Assembly (NCBI GenBank): GCA_964384945.1
Contig: CAYLMK010000002.1
Location: 310,001-374,000 of the forward strand
From: S015-6 sp964384945
Lineage (GTDB): Bacteria; Desulfobacterota; DSWW01
Length of the DNA: 64,000 bases
Direction: 5' to 3'
Shown: one piece after another, positions 43,395 to 52,439 of the stretch
Position numbering within the stretch: the stretch's first letter is position 1
Layout: every line of letters starts with the position of its first letter
Position numbers and translations under genes: made by a program
Notes under the pieces: model-generated
Seen by the model: only the letters and a program-made list of their open reading frames with translations
What the model was told of the DNA's origin: nothing
The model's database searches: none

Positions 43395-43568
43395 ATGCGC
43401 CTCGATCTCAACGTGCTGCTCTACGCCCTGCTCTTCCTCGTCCTCCTCGGCCTGTTCCTCGGCTCTCTGCTGAGAAGGCGAAGGGAGGAAAGAAGAGGCG
43501 GCGAAGACGCGGCCGCGCACGGAAGAGGGCACGCCGCGAGCCCGGGTGAGCCGGGGGAGCAGGCCTGA
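43395..43568 (+). CDS. Small single-pass membrane protein adjacent to lgt
   Basis: 57 aa. One hydrophobic helix (LNVLLYALLFLVLLGLFLGSLL) is followed by a strongly basic RRRREERR and a flexible Gly/Pro/His-rich tail, so the tail is probably cytoplasmic. AGGAAGAG lies before the ATG. Its stop codon abuts the lgt start directly (TGAATG), implying coupled translation. I do not recognise a family. Confidence 0.65.
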   Translation: MRLDLNVLLYALLFLVLLGLFLGSLLRRRREERRGGEDAAAHGRGHAASPGEPGEQA

Positions 43569-44375
43569 ATGAAGCCGATCCTCTTTCGTTTCGCCGACGG
43601 ATCCTACATCCACTCCGGCCATTTCCTGCTCTTCGTGGGCGGGCTCGCCGGCATCGCGCTCCTCGCCTGGGATCTGCGGAGGACCCGGGAGAGGCCCGAA
43701 GAGATCTACGGGCTACTCCTCGTCCTGTTTGTCTCGACCCTGCTGGGCGCCCGCATCCTCTACTGCATCGACTTCCAGGACAAGTACGGGTACGGGCTTG
43801 CGGATGTCCTCAAGTTCTGGAAGGGAGGCCTCGCCCTGCACGGAGGGGCCCTGCTGGGATTCGCGGCCTATGTCCTTTACACGGGCTGGAGGCGGCTCGA
43901 CTTCTGGAGGACGGGCGACCTTCTCACCCCGCCCGCGGCCGCGTTCGTCTTCTTCGCGCGCATCGGCTGCATCCTGGTCGGCTGCTGTTACGGCGAGCAG
44001 TGCAATCCCGGCTTCCCCCTGGCCATGACCTTCACCTCGCCCTCCACCATGGCCCTCAAGAACGTGCCGCTCTACCCGACCCAGGCCCTGTTCGCGCTGA
44101 GCGCCGCGGTCGTGTTCGCGGTTACGTGGAGGTTGAGAAAGAGGAAAAGGTTCGACGGCGAGACGGCCCTCGTCGGAACCGCCCTGTTCTCGCTTCTCGC
44201 CTTCGCGGTCGAGTTCCTTCGCGGAGACCTGCGGGTGCTCTACAGCCTGGGCGGGATCATCCTCTCGCAGAACCAGGTCCTGAACGCCCTCATCTTTCTC
44301 GCCGCGGTTCACCTTTACATCTACCGCCGGACAGAGACCCGGGGCCTGCCGAACGTGACAAGGCCGGCGCCCTGA
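43569..44375 (+). CDS. lgt: Prolipoprotein diacylglyceryl transferase (Lgt)
   Basis: 268 aa with about seven TM helices. It contains KGGLALHGGALLGF (conserved His region) and FFARIGCILVGCCYGEQC, the Lgt signature with its essential arginine, plus LYPTQALFALSAAVVF. It transfers diacylglycerol from phosphatidylglycerol to the lipobox cysteine of prolipoproteins in the inner membrane. Candidate substrates in this window include the lipoproteins at 8757, 26830 and 62194. Its TGA stop falls inside the loop of the terminator that follows. Confidence 0.9.
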   Translation: MKPILFRFADGSYIHSGHFLLFVGGLAGIALLAWDLRRTRERPEEIYGLLLVLFVSTLLGARILYCIDFQDKYGYGLADVLKFWKGGLALHGGALLGFAAYVLYTGWRRLDFWRTGDLLTPPAAAFVFFARIGCILVGCCYGEQCNPGFPLAMTFTSPSTMALKNVPLYPTQALFALSAAVVFAVTWRLRKRKRFDGETALVGTALFSLLAFAVEFLRGDLRVLYSLGGIILSQNQVLNALIFLAAVHLYIYRRTETRGLPNVTRPAP

Positions 44376-44392
44376 CGGGCGCCGGCCTTGTC
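44357..44392. terminator. Long perfect hairpin at the lgt stop codon (bidirectional terminator)
   Basis: A 16-bp perfect stem (44357-44372 with 44377-44392) surrounds a TGAC loop that contains the lgt stop codon (44373-44375). No T-run of length follows on either side, but the position between convergent genes suggests transcript ending or mRNA 3'-end protection. Confidence 0.6.
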
Positions 44393-44448
44393 GAAACAGC
44401 CACTTCATCCTCGAAAGGCGCGATCCGCGATCGCCCCTTTCCTCGTTC

Positions 44449-45378
44449 TTACTCTACACCCTCGGCCGTGCCGGCCATGCAGCCGCTGGCGCACTCATCA
44501 TCGCAGGCAGCGACCGACGTGGTCTTTGCGATGATCTTTGAGTTCCAGGGCGAATTCGAGAGGCAGGCAGCCTCGATGCCGGAAGGCAGGGTGCCGGTTC
44601 CGCAGAGGATCGATACGTAGCCCGTGCCGCCCGCAGCGGCCAGAATGGCATCGATCTCACCGGTGGTGTACTGGCAGATCGCGGTTCCGGCAGCAGCACT
44701 CGCATCGTAGACGCGGCCGGCAAGGCTCAGGCCCGGCAGCACGCCCGCCTTGAAACCGCAAGCCGCCATATTCAGAGGATTCCGAACCCAAAGGTCCATC
44801 GTGTAGAGCGAAGAGACGTCACCCACGCCGCATCCGCTCGTCGTGTCGGTGCCGGCAACCAGCGTCAGGCAGCCTCCGCCGGAGCCGAAGGTCGCCTCGC
44901 TCGAGCCGATGGAGACGGCCGTGTACTCGAAGCTGCCTTCACAGGCTTCCACGGTATAGGTGCCGGCTCCCCTGCTTGTGTTTTCCGGATTCCTGGCGAA
45001 GAACGTGTACGAGGCGTCCCCGCACGGCACACAGACTCCAACGGGCGAGCCGCAGTCCGAGTTTTGCGTGCAGGGATCCCCTGCCTTGTGCGGGTCAGAG
45101 GCGAGCGCGCACGACGCTGGTATCTGGAAATCCAGATACGCGAAGCTGTAAGAGCCGCTCGTCGGGGAGCCCGAGGTCACGCAGGCCGTGGCGTTCGAGT
45201 AGTTGCAAAGCGAGGACCCGTCATCGCTCGTGCCGAGCCGCATGTCCAACCCGGGCGACTTGCCCGCCATGGCCGCGGTCTGGACGATGGTCCAGGTGAT
45301 GCTGCCGGCGCTGGCCGAGAGCGCGCCCGCAAAGATGAAGCTCGCCGCAAGAAGCGCTACCAGAAGTTCCTTCCTCAT
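44449..45378 (-). CDS. Cys-rich secreted protein of unknown function, downstream of GEMM-like leader
   Basis: 309 aa. A classical signal peptide (LLVALLAASFIFAGALSASA) probably ends after ASA near residue 24. The mature part is Gly/Ser/Thr-rich with about 18 cysteines (for example DPCTQNSDCGSPVGVCVPCG, near the eukaryote-like CTxxxDC pattern, and CDDECASGCMAG at the end). No transmembrane segment or catalytic motif is seen. It could be an extracellular or outer-surface disulfide-rich protein. The 138-nt 5' leader carries the aptamer-like structure at 45516-45595, so it is likely controlled by c-di-GMP. AGGAGGG lies 9 nt before the ATG. Confidence 0.75.
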   Translation of the reverse strand: MRKELLVALLAASFIFAGALSASAGSITWTIVQTAAMAGKSPGLDMRLGTSDDGSSLCNYSNATACVTSGSPTSGSYSFAYLDFQIPASCALASDPHKAGDPCTQNSDCGSPVGVCVPCGDASYTFFARNPENTSRGAGTYTVEACEGSFEYTAVSIGSSEATFGSGGGCLTLVAGTDTTSGCGVGDVSSLYTMDLWVRNPLNMAACGFKAGVLPGLSLAGRVYDASAAAGTAICQYTTGEIDAILAAAGGTGYVSILCGTGTLPSGIEAACLSNSPWNSKIIAKTTSVAACDDECASGCMAGTAEGVE

Positions 45379-45497
45379 GTTGTCTACCCTCCTGTTTCAA
45401 GTTAAGTAGCTACTCTTTCCATCCCTCCTGATCCGTCTCTGGTCCGGTATCACCTCCTTTCCGATCGCCAAGAAGTTGCCCATCTGCCCAAACGCGG

Positions 45498-45534
45498 GAC
45501 GGCCGGCTTGCCTTTCCCCGGCAACCCGGCCGTC
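45498..45534 (-). other. Alternative hairpin that overlaps the GEMM aptamer (candidate expression platform)
   Basis: On the minus strand GACGGCCGGGTTGCC (45534-45520) can pair with GGCAAGCCGGCCGTC (45512-45498), a 15-bp stem with one G-G mismatch and a 7-nt loop. The 5' arm is the aptamer's own GCCGGGTTGCC segment, so the two folds exclude each other. No U-run follows. Confidence 0.55.
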
Positions 45535-45595
45535 TCTTTCACGAGGAGACCCGAGGCTTTCCGACCCCAGCTCGCGCTGGGTGTGGCCTTGACAA
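45516..45595 (-). ncRNA. Candidate class I c-di-GMP riboswitch aptamer (GEMM-I)
   Basis: Read on the minus strand, AAGGCCACACC, a CCCAGC-GCGA-GCTGGG hairpin with a GNRA tetraloop, GTCGGAAAGCC, then GGGTCT-hairpin-AGACGGCC and GGGTTGCCG follow the GEMM-I order. Consensus blocks are GGCAAACC, GNRA hairpin, GACGCAAAGCC and GCCGGGTTGCCG. Matches keep the GNRA loop, the AAAGCC block and the terminal GTTGCC; two positions differ in the GACGC block, and one extra base occurs after GGC. The base aligned to ligand contact G20 is G, suggesting c-di-GMP rather than cGAMP. It sits 138 nt upstream of the Cys-rich secreted gene. Confidence 0.62.
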
Positions 45596-45987
45596 GGGAA
45601 ATGCGCCTTCTCGGCACTGGCAAAGTGTGAGGGCCTTCTACCTCCTCTGATTGGATTGCGGCGGAATGCGGATCCGCCGTCTCTTCCGCGGAGGACCTGT
45701 CTCGTCCTCGAACTCCCGGCCCGTCCGGGATCCCGCACGGGCCGGGGAAATTACTTTTAATAGTACAATATTCTATCCTAAAGCCCGAACGATATCGAGT
45801 CTACACAGTTTCCGAAGGGCTTGTCAAGGAAATTTCGCAAGAAGAAATAATGTTTTGCAGGAATGCTTCTCTGTTCTATTCCATCGTTACCCCGCCGGCG
45901 GCGGCCCCTCGGCCCACGTTGACCCGGTTTTCTCTCCCGCCGTATAGTGCTGGGAGGCGGCCCCCAAGCGGAAAGGAGCCCCCGGAA

Positions 45988-48324
45988 TTGCGCCGCGACC
46001 TCGCCGTATGCCTCTTGCTCGCTCTCTGCACGGCCGCCGTGTACGCACGGACGGCCCGTCACGACTTCGTGAACTTCGACGACGATCATTACGTCTACGA
46101 GAACCCCCACGTGCGGAAAGGCCTCGCCCGGGAGGCTCTCGGCTGGGCCTTCACCGCGGTGTGGTCGAGCAACTGGCACCCGGTCACGTGGCTTTCCCAC
46201 ATGCTGGACGTGGAGATCTTCGGCCTGAAGGCCGGCTGCCATCACCTCGTGAACGTCTTCTTCCACATCCTGAATGCCCTGCTGCTGTACCTGGTTCTCA
46301 AGGGCATGACCGGCGCGGCATGGCGAAGCGCGATGGCGGCCGCCCTCTTCGCCCTGCACCCGCTCCACGTGGAGTCCGTGGCCTGGGTCTCCGAGCGCAA
46401 GGATGTCCTGAGCACCTTGTTCTTCCTGCTCACCCTGTGGGCCTATGGCCGGTACGCCAACCTTCCGAGCCTGGCCCGCTACGTCCCGGTGTTGGCGTTC
46501 CTGGCCCTGGGACTGGCGGCCAAGCCGATGCTCGTGACCCTGCCTTTTGTTCTCCTCCTTCTCGACTTCTGGCCCCTGGGTCGGCTTCGGCTCGGCGGGC
46601 GGCCCGGGGGCAAGGGTCGCGGCACGTCCGCCCACAGAGGCAGGAAGGCCACGGAGCGAGGCCCGGGCGTTTTCTCCTTGCTCGTCGAGAAGATCCCGCT
46701 TTTCGCTCTCGCCGCGGCCTCCAGCGTGATCACCTTCCTTGCCCAGCATCGCGGCGGATCGACGCTCTTCACCCAGCTGGTGCCCCTGAGGTTCCGCGTG
46801 GAGAATGCGCTCATCAGCTACGCGGCTTACCTGGTCAAGACGGCTTGGCCGACCGGGCTGGCCGCGTTGTACCCCTACCGTGCGGCGCTGCCGCCCCTGC
46901 ACTGGGCGGGAGCCGGCGTCGCGCTCGCGGCCATGACGGCCTTCGCCGTGCTCGCGGCCGGCCGCCGGGGCTACGTGACGCTGGGCTGGTTCTGGTACGT
47001 GGGAACCCTTGTGCCGGTGATCGGGATTGTCCAGGTGGGCCAGCAGTCCATGGCGGACCGCTACACCTACATTCCCCTGATCGGGGTGTTCATCATCCTT
47101 GCCTGGGGGGCGGCCGATCTCACGGCGCGCTGGCGGTACAGACACGTGTGGCTCGGGGGGTGCGCGACACTCGTCATCCTCGGCTGCATGATGAAGACGT
47201 GGGCGCAGGTGGGCACCTGGCGCAACGCAATCACGCTTTTCGAGCATACCCTGCGGGTGACCAGGAACAACGTGCCGGCCCACAACAACCTCGGGTATGC
47301 CCTGGAGAGAGAGGGTCGGCTGGACGAGGCGGAGGCGCAATACCGGGAGGCCCTTCGGATCGATCCGCGCTACTACCTTGCCCACAGCAATCTCGGCAAC
47401 GTCCTCAAGGAAAAGGGAAGACTGGACGAGGCGATCCGGCACTACCGGGAGGCGATCCGGATTCACCCGCAGTTTGTACTGGCCCACACCGAGCTGGGCC
47501 TTGCGCTGGCCATGCAGGGCAGCGTGGCCGAAGCCGTTGCCAGCCATCGCGAGGCGCTCAGGCTCGCGCCCGAGGATCCGAACGCGCACAGCCGGCTCGG
47601 GGTTGCCCTGCTGGCTCAGGGCAGCATGGAGGAAGCCCTCGAACATTGCCGCAAGGCGGTCGAGCTCAATGGGGAGAGCGCGAGCCTGCGCAACAACCTG
47701 GGCTACGTACTGGCCCGGCAAGGCAGGGCCGAGGAGGCCGCGGCCGAGTACCGCGAGGCCCTGCGGCTCGACCCGAAGTACGCGAAGGCGCACGTCAACC
47801 TGGGCTTCATCCTCGCGGCAAAGGGAGATCTCGACGAGGCCATCGGTCATTTTCGCACGGCCCTGGCGCTCGATCCGGAAGACCCGGAGGCGCACCTGAA
47901 CCTGGCCATGGCCCTGGGCCAGAAGGGCGGCGCCGGGGATGCGATCGATCACTATCGCGAGGCGATCCGATTGAGTCCGCAGGACCCCAGGGCCTACAAC
48001 AACCTCGCGTGGATCCGGGCGACCCACCCGGACCCGGGTCTTCGCAACGGGGCCGAGGCGGTCGAGCTGGCCGAGAAGGCCTGCGAACTCCGCAACGAGA
48101 GGGACGTCCATCTGCTCGACACCCTGGCCGCGGCATACGCCGAGGCGGGCCGGTTCGCGGAGGCCGTTGCCGCGGTCGAGCAGGCCATCGAACTCGCGGA
48201 TGCGGGCGGCCCGGCGGGCATCGTGCCCGAGCTCGAAGAACGATTGCGCCTCCACAAGGCCGGACTCCCGTACCGGGAGGTCAGGGAATCCAACGTGACC
48301 GCTCGACCGCAGGATGAGAAATGA
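45988..48324 (+). CDS. TPR-containing GT-C-type membrane glycosyltransferase-like protein (TMTC-like), copy 1
   Basis: 778 aa from TTG 45988, which has AAAGGAG 9 nt upstream and aligns to the ATG-initiated start of the adjacent paralogue (LRRDLAV versus MRRDLAV); an in-frame ATG at 45850 would add 46 residues. The N-terminal ~400 residues have about ten TM helices with a GT-C-like first-loop acid motif NFDDDHYVYENP. The C-terminal half holds at least eight TPRs (AHNNLGYALEREGRLDEAEAQYREALRIDP). The layout resembles TMTC-type proteins and bacterial TPR O-glycosyltransferases. A polyprenyl-phosphate-sugar donor is likely; the acceptor is unknown. Confidence 0.83.
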   Translation: MRRDLAVCLLLALCTAAVYARTARHDFVNFDDDHYVYENPHVRKGLAREALGWAFTAVWSSNWHPVTWLSHMLDVEIFGLKAGCHHLVNVFFHILNALLLYLVLKGMTGAAWRSAMAAALFALHPLHVESVAWVSERKDVLSTLFFLLTLWAYGRYANLPSLARYVPVLAFLALGLAAKPMLVTLPFVLLLLDFWPLGRLRLGGRPGGKGRGTSAHRGRKATERGPGVFSLLVEKIPLFALAAASSVITFLAQHRGGSTLFTQLVPLRFRVENALISYAAYLVKTAWPTGLAALYPYRAALPPLHWAGAGVALAAMTAFAVLAAGRRGYVTLGWFWYVGTLVPVIGIVQVGQQSMADRYTYIPLIGVFIILAWGAADLTARWRYRHVWLGGCATLVILGCMMKTWAQVGTWRNAITLFEHTLRVTRNNVPAHNNLGYALEREGRLDEAEAQYREALRIDPRYYLAHSNLGNVLKEKGRLDEAIRHYREAIRIHPQFVLAHTELGLALAMQGSVAEAVASHREALRLAPEDPNAHSRLGVALLAQGSMEEALEHCRKAVELNGESASLRNNLGYVLARQGRAEEAAAEYREALRLDPKYAKAHVNLGFILAAKGDLDEAIGHFRTALALDPEDPEAHLNLAMALGQKGGAGDAIDHYREAIRLSPQDPRAYNNLAWIRATHPDPGLRNGAEAVELAEKACELRNERDVHLLDTLAAAYAEAGRFAEAVAAVEQAIELADAGGPAGIVPELEERLRLHKAGLPYREVRESNVTARPQDEK

Positions 48325-50756
48325 GCCACACTGTCAGCCGGTCCCCGGAGCAGCCCGAGGGAAAAGAGAATGACCGTCGCGCAGGGAGTCTCGGCATGCG
48401 CCGTGACCTCGCCGTGCTCCTGTTTCTCGTTGCGGCGATCCTCGCCCTTTACGGACAGACGGCCCGCCACGAGTTCGTGTACTACGACGATGACCGCTAC
48501 GTGTACGAGAACCCCGATGTGCGAAGCGGCCTGACGGCGCAATCCACGGTCTGGGCATTCACCACGATGTGGGCAGGCAACTGGCATCCGCTCACGTGGC
48601 TCTCGCACATGCTGGACTGCGAGCTCTTCGGCCTGCGCGCCGGGCACCATCACCTTGTGAACGTATTTTTTCACATCCTGAATGCCCTGCTGCTGTACCT
48701 GGTTCTCAAGGGGATGACGGGTGCGGTCTGGCGAAGCGCGATGGTCGCGGCGCTCTTCGCCCTGCACCCCCTTCATGCGGAATCCGTGGCATGGGTGTCG
48801 GAGCGCAAGGACGTGCTGAGCACCCTGTTCTTCCTGCTCACCCTGTGGGCTTACGGCCGGTACGCCGGATGTCCGAGCCTGGCCCGTTACGTCCCGGTCT
48901 TCGTGTTTCTGGCCCTGGGCCTGGCGGCCAAGCCGATGCTCGTCACCGTTCCGTTCGTGCTGCTGCTCCTGGATTATTGGCCTCTAGGGCGCCTCCGGTT
49001 CCCAGGGGCGACGGCGCTGCGACGCCTCGCGGAAAAGGTTCCCCTATTCCTGCTTGCCGGCCTCTCGTGTCTGGCGACCTTCGTGGCACAGCAGGCCGCG
49101 GGCGCCATGACCTGGATGCAGGTGCCTTTCCCGGTGCGCGCCGCCAACGCCCTGGTGAGCTACGCGGCTTACATCGGAAAGACGCTGTGGCCCTCCGGCC
49201 TGGCGGTCTTCTACCCTTACCCCGGCGCGATCCCGGCGACGCAGTGGGCCGGGGCCGCGCTGGTGCTCGCCGCAACGAGCGGCCTCGTCGCCCTGGGAAG
49301 GAGGAGGCGGCCGTACCTGGCCGTCGGCTGGCTGTGGTACCTGGGGACCCTGGTTCCGGTCATCGGCCTGATTCAGGTGGGCAAGCAGTCGATGGCGGAC
49401 CGTTATACGTACATCCCGCTCATCGGCCTCTTCCTCCTGGCGGTCTGGCTCGCGGCCGACCTCGCGGCGGGCCGCCGCCACGGGCGCGTTGCGCTGGCGG
49501 GGTTGTCGTCGGTCGCCCTGCTGGCCTGCATGACGGCGACCCGGGCCCAAGTCGCCCACTGGCGGAGCAGCGAAACCCTTTTCGAGCACGCCCTCCGGGT
49601 AACCCGAGGCAATGCGATCGCCCACACAAACCTGGGGGTCGTTCTGCTGTCGGCCGGCAGGACGGACGAGGCGATCCGGCACTTCCGCGAGGCGCTGCGG
49701 ATCGACCCCCGGGATGCCCAGACCCAGGGCAATCTGGGGATCGCCCTCATGCGACAGGGGAAAACGGAGGACGCCCTCCGGCATTGCCGGGAGGCGCTTC
49801 GTCTGAATCCACGGTCGGCCCTGTCTCACCTGAACCTAGGCGCGGTACTGGCTCAGGCGGGCAGGGGGGAGGAGGCCGTGACCCATTTTCGGCTGGCTGT
49901 GCACTTGGCCCCCCGATCGACCGAGGCCCGTTACAACCTGGGGCTCGCCCTGCTTGAGGCGGGAAACATCGATGAAGCGCTCGTCCGCCTTGGCGAGGCG
50001 CTCGAGTTGAACCCGCATTCCGGACAGATGCACCATACCCTCGGCCTCATCCTCTCCCGGCAGGGCAGGAACGAAGAGGCCCTCGAGCACTACCGGCAGG
50101 CGGCCCGAATCGATCCGAAGCTCGCCGAGCTGTATGCGGGGCATGGGACCCAAGCCCCGGACCCGGCGCGGGCGGAGGAGGAGACCGCCGCGTCGCGGGG
50201 CCCGTCGGGGCGCGATCCCGGCGCCGCCGGGGATCATTTAGACCAGGGCCTTTCGCTCGCCCGCCAGGGAAGGCTGGACGAGGCGCTTGCCGAGTTCCGC
50301 AGGGCGCTCGAACTGGATGGAGAATCCGGGGATATTCGGACGGCTATCGCCGTTTCCCTGGAATCCCGAGGCGATCTCGAGGGGGCCGTCCGCCACTATC
50401 GCGAGGCGATCCGCTTGCGTCCGCAGGACCCGAGGGCCTACAACAACCTCGCGTGGATCCTGGCGACCCACCCGGACCCTGCGTTCCGGAATGGCGCCGA
50501 GGCCGTCGAACTGGCGGAGAAGGCCTGCGATCTCACGGGAGAGAGCGACGTCAACCTGCTCGACACCCTGGCCGCGGCCTATGCCGAGGCGGGCCGGTTT
50601 GAGGAGGCCATCGCAACTTTGGAGCTGGCGGTCTCGCTTGCCCCGTCCGGCGGGCTTGCAGAAAGGATTCCGGAGCTGACGAATCGATTGCAGGCCTACC
50701 GGGAGGGTCGGCCGCACCGGGAGGCCCGGGCAGCCCCACGCCAGGGCCGGCCCTGA
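48321..50756 (+). CDS. TPR-containing GT-C-type membrane glycosyltransferase-like protein, copy 2
   Basis: 811 aa. It overlaps copy 1 by 4 nt and is clearly paralogous over the whole membrane half (YYDDDRYVYENPDVRSGL, CELFGLRAGHHHLVNVFFHIL, WVSERKDVLSTLFFLLTLWAYGRYA). The TPR half (~410-790) differs in number of repeats and has a low-complexity Glu/Ala/Arg-rich break (~600-640). Internal nucleotide similarity to copy 1 is high in places, so the pair looks like a recent tandem duplication followed by divergence of the TPR region, perhaps for different protein targets. Confidence 0.83.
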   Translation: MSHTVSRSPEQPEGKENDRRAGSLGMRRDLAVLLFLVAAILALYGQTARHEFVYYDDDRYVYENPDVRSGLTAQSTVWAFTTMWAGNWHPLTWLSHMLDCELFGLRAGHHHLVNVFFHILNALLLYLVLKGMTGAVWRSAMVAALFALHPLHAESVAWVSERKDVLSTLFFLLTLWAYGRYAGCPSLARYVPVFVFLALGLAAKPMLVTVPFVLLLLDYWPLGRLRFPGATALRRLAEKVPLFLLAGLSCLATFVAQQAAGAMTWMQVPFPVRAANALVSYAAYIGKTLWPSGLAVFYPYPGAIPATQWAGAALVLAATSGLVALGRRRRPYLAVGWLWYLGTLVPVIGLIQVGKQSMADRYTYIPLIGLFLLAVWLAADLAAGRRHGRVALAGLSSVALLACMTATRAQVAHWRSSETLFEHALRVTRGNAIAHTNLGVVLLSAGRTDEAIRHFREALRIDPRDAQTQGNLGIALMRQGKTEDALRHCREALRLNPRSALSHLNLGAVLAQAGRGEEAVTHFRLAVHLAPRSTEARYNLGLALLEAGNIDEALVRLGEALELNPHSGQMHHTLGLILSRQGRNEEALEHYRQAARIDPKLAELYAGHGTQAPDPARAEEETAASRGPSGRDPGAAGDHLDQGLSLARQGRLDEALAEFRRALELDGESGDIRTAIAVSLESRGDLEGAVRHYREAIRLRPQDPRAYNNLAWILATHPDPAFRNGAEAVELAEKACDLTGESDVNLLDTLAAAYAEAGRFEEAIATLELAVSLAPSGGLAERIPELTNRLQAYREGRPHREARAAPRQGRP

Positions 50757-50768
50757 GGGAGAGGCAAG

Positions 50769-52409
50769 ATGCAAACGGCCGCTTCTGAAGAAAGAAGGGA
50801 GATGCGCGGAGGCCTTCGGCTCTCCTGGGTCGCGGTCTGCCTGCTCCTGATTCTCTTCCTCACCGCTGTGGTCCGGATCCGCCTCCTCGAGGTTCCCCTG
50901 GAACGCGACGAGGGGGAATACGCCTATGCGGGCCAGCTCATCCTGCAGGGGGAGCCGCCCTACCGCAACGTTTACAACATGAAGATGCCCGGCATCTATG
51001 CCGCCTACGCGCTGATCGAGGCCGCCTTCGGCCAGACGCGGCAGGCCATCCACCTGGGCCTGCTCTTCGTCAACGGGGTTACCGTTCTCCTGGTCTTCCT
51101 GCTCGGCCGGCGCCTGCACGGCCGGGCGGCCGGGATTGCGGCGGCCGCGGCCTATGCCTTCCTCTCCCTGGGGCAGCCGGTTCAGGGGGTCTTCGCGAAT
51201 GCCGAGCACTTCGTGCTTCCCTTCGCCCTCGGCGGGATCCTGCTTCTCTTGCGGCAGGGGCCCCGACCGGCTCTATGGCGCATTCCGGCAGCGGGCGTGC
51301 TTCTGGGGACCGGCTACCTGATGAAGCAGCACGGCGCCGCCTTTGCAGCCTTTGCGGGCCTGTATCTTCTCCTTTCCGAGCTTCTTGCCCGGCCGGTCCG
51401 GTGGAAGGGCCTCGCGGCGAGATGCCTCCTTTTTCTCGCCGGCGTGCTCTTGCCCTTCGGCCTGACGTGCCTGATCCTGTGGCGGGCCGGGGTGTTCGAG
51501 AAGTTCTGGTTCTGGACATTCCGGTACGCCAGGGCCTATGCCTCCGGGCTGCCCCTTTCGGACGGCTGGCACAATCTCAAGGGAATGACGGAGATTCTGG
51601 TCGCCTCCGCGCCGCTGGTCTGGCTTCTGGCCGGTGCGGGCCTGGCCGCGCTCGCATGGAACCCGAAGGCGAGGAAACAGAGCGCCTTCGCGGCCGGGTT
51701 TACGGCCTTCTCGTTCGCGGCCGTGTGCCCGGGGCTCTATTTCCGCCCGCACTACTTCGTCTTCCTATTGCCTGCGGCCTCCCTTCTGGCAGGGATCGCG
51801 GTCGGCAGCCTGGAAGATCTCTTCGCCCGATTCCGCCTCGCCCGGCCGGGCCGCGCCCTCGCCCTGCTGCTCCTGGCCGGGTCGATCGCCCACGGCGCAT
51901 ACGCGCAGCGCAGCTTCCTCTTCTTTCTGGACCCGTTCATGGCAAGCAGGATCGCATACGGATTCAACCCCTTTCCCGAGTCCCTGGAAATCGCCCGCTA
52001 CGTCCGGGAACACACGAAAGAAGAGGACCGCATCGCGGTGATCGGCTCCGAGCCGCAGATCTACTTCTATGCCGCCAGGCGGTCCGCGACCGGACACATC
52101 TACACCTATGCGCTGATGGAAGACCACGCCTTCGCCCGGGACATGCAGCGGGAGATGATCCGGGAAATCGAGTCGGCCCGGCCCGAGGTCCTGATCTTCG
52201 TGAACATCCCCTGGTCGTGGCTGGCCGGGCCGCATTCGATCCGCGACATCTTCGTGTGGTCCGAAGGCTACCGGGATGCATTCTACGAGACAGCCGGTAT
52301 AATTGAACTGGTCTCCATGAACCGGACCCTGTACCGCTGGAACGAAGAGGCGAGAGGGTATACGCCGAAATCGGAATACTGGGTGGCGGTCTTTGCCAGA
52401 AAGCACTGA
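50769..52409 (+). CDS. ArnT/GT39-family membrane glycosyltransferase
   Basis: 546 aa with about eleven TM helices. The first periplasmic loop has the GT39 acid-rich motif VPLERDEGEYAYAGQLILQGEPPYR, where the Asp-Glu pair is expected to be catalytic. Later features include WFWTFRYARAYASGLP and a C-terminal soluble region ending RGYTPKSEYWVAVF. Members transfer sugars from polyprenyl-phosphate donors to lipids or proteins on the periplasmic side. It follows the TPR pair by 12 nt and precedes the GT2 gene that could make its donor. Confidence 0.85.
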   Translation: MQTAASEERREMRGGLRLSWVAVCLLLILFLTAVVRIRLLEVPLERDEGEYAYAGQLILQGEPPYRNVYNMKMPGIYAAYALIEAAFGQTRQAIHLGLLFVNGVTVLLVFLLGRRLHGRAAGIAAAAAYAFLSLGQPVQGVFANAEHFVLPFALGGILLLLRQGPRPALWRIPAAGVLLGTGYLMKQHGAAFAAFAGLYLLLSELLARPVRWKGLAARCLLFLAGVLLPFGLTCLILWRAGVFEKFWFWTFRYARAYASGLPLSDGWHNLKGMTEILVASAPLVWLLAGAGLAALAWNPKARKQSAFAAGFTAFSFAAVCPGLYFRPHYFVFLLPAASLLAGIAVGSLEDLFARFRLARPGRALALLLLAGSIAHGAYAQRSFLFFLDPFMASRIAYGFNPFPESLEIARYVREHTKEEDRIAVIGSEPQIYFYAARRSATGHIYTYALMEDHAFARDMQREMIREIESARPEVLIFVNIPWSWLAGPHSIRDIFVWSEGYRDAFYETAGIIELVSMNRTLYRWNEEARGYTPKSEYWVAVFARKH

Positions 52410-52439
52410 TCGCCTTCGCGGCCCCTCCTCGAGGTGATC

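Larger units (their letters stand above)
45379..45987. other. 609-bp divergent intergenic region
   Basis: Besides the aptamer-like leader and its alternative hairpin, it contains a perfect Shine-Dalgarno-like AAGGAGGTGAT on the minus strand (45474-45464) with no obvious start codon at the proper distance. An AT-rich block (45747-45778) stands out from the GC-rich neighbourhood and could hold promoters in either direction. No other gene is supported. GAAAGGAG (45971-45978) is the Shine-Dalgarno of the TPR membrane gene. Confidence 0.5.

Noticed and set aside
45778..48255. 825-codon minus-strand open frame
   Set aside because: Antisense to the TPR membrane gene, with no recognisable domain.
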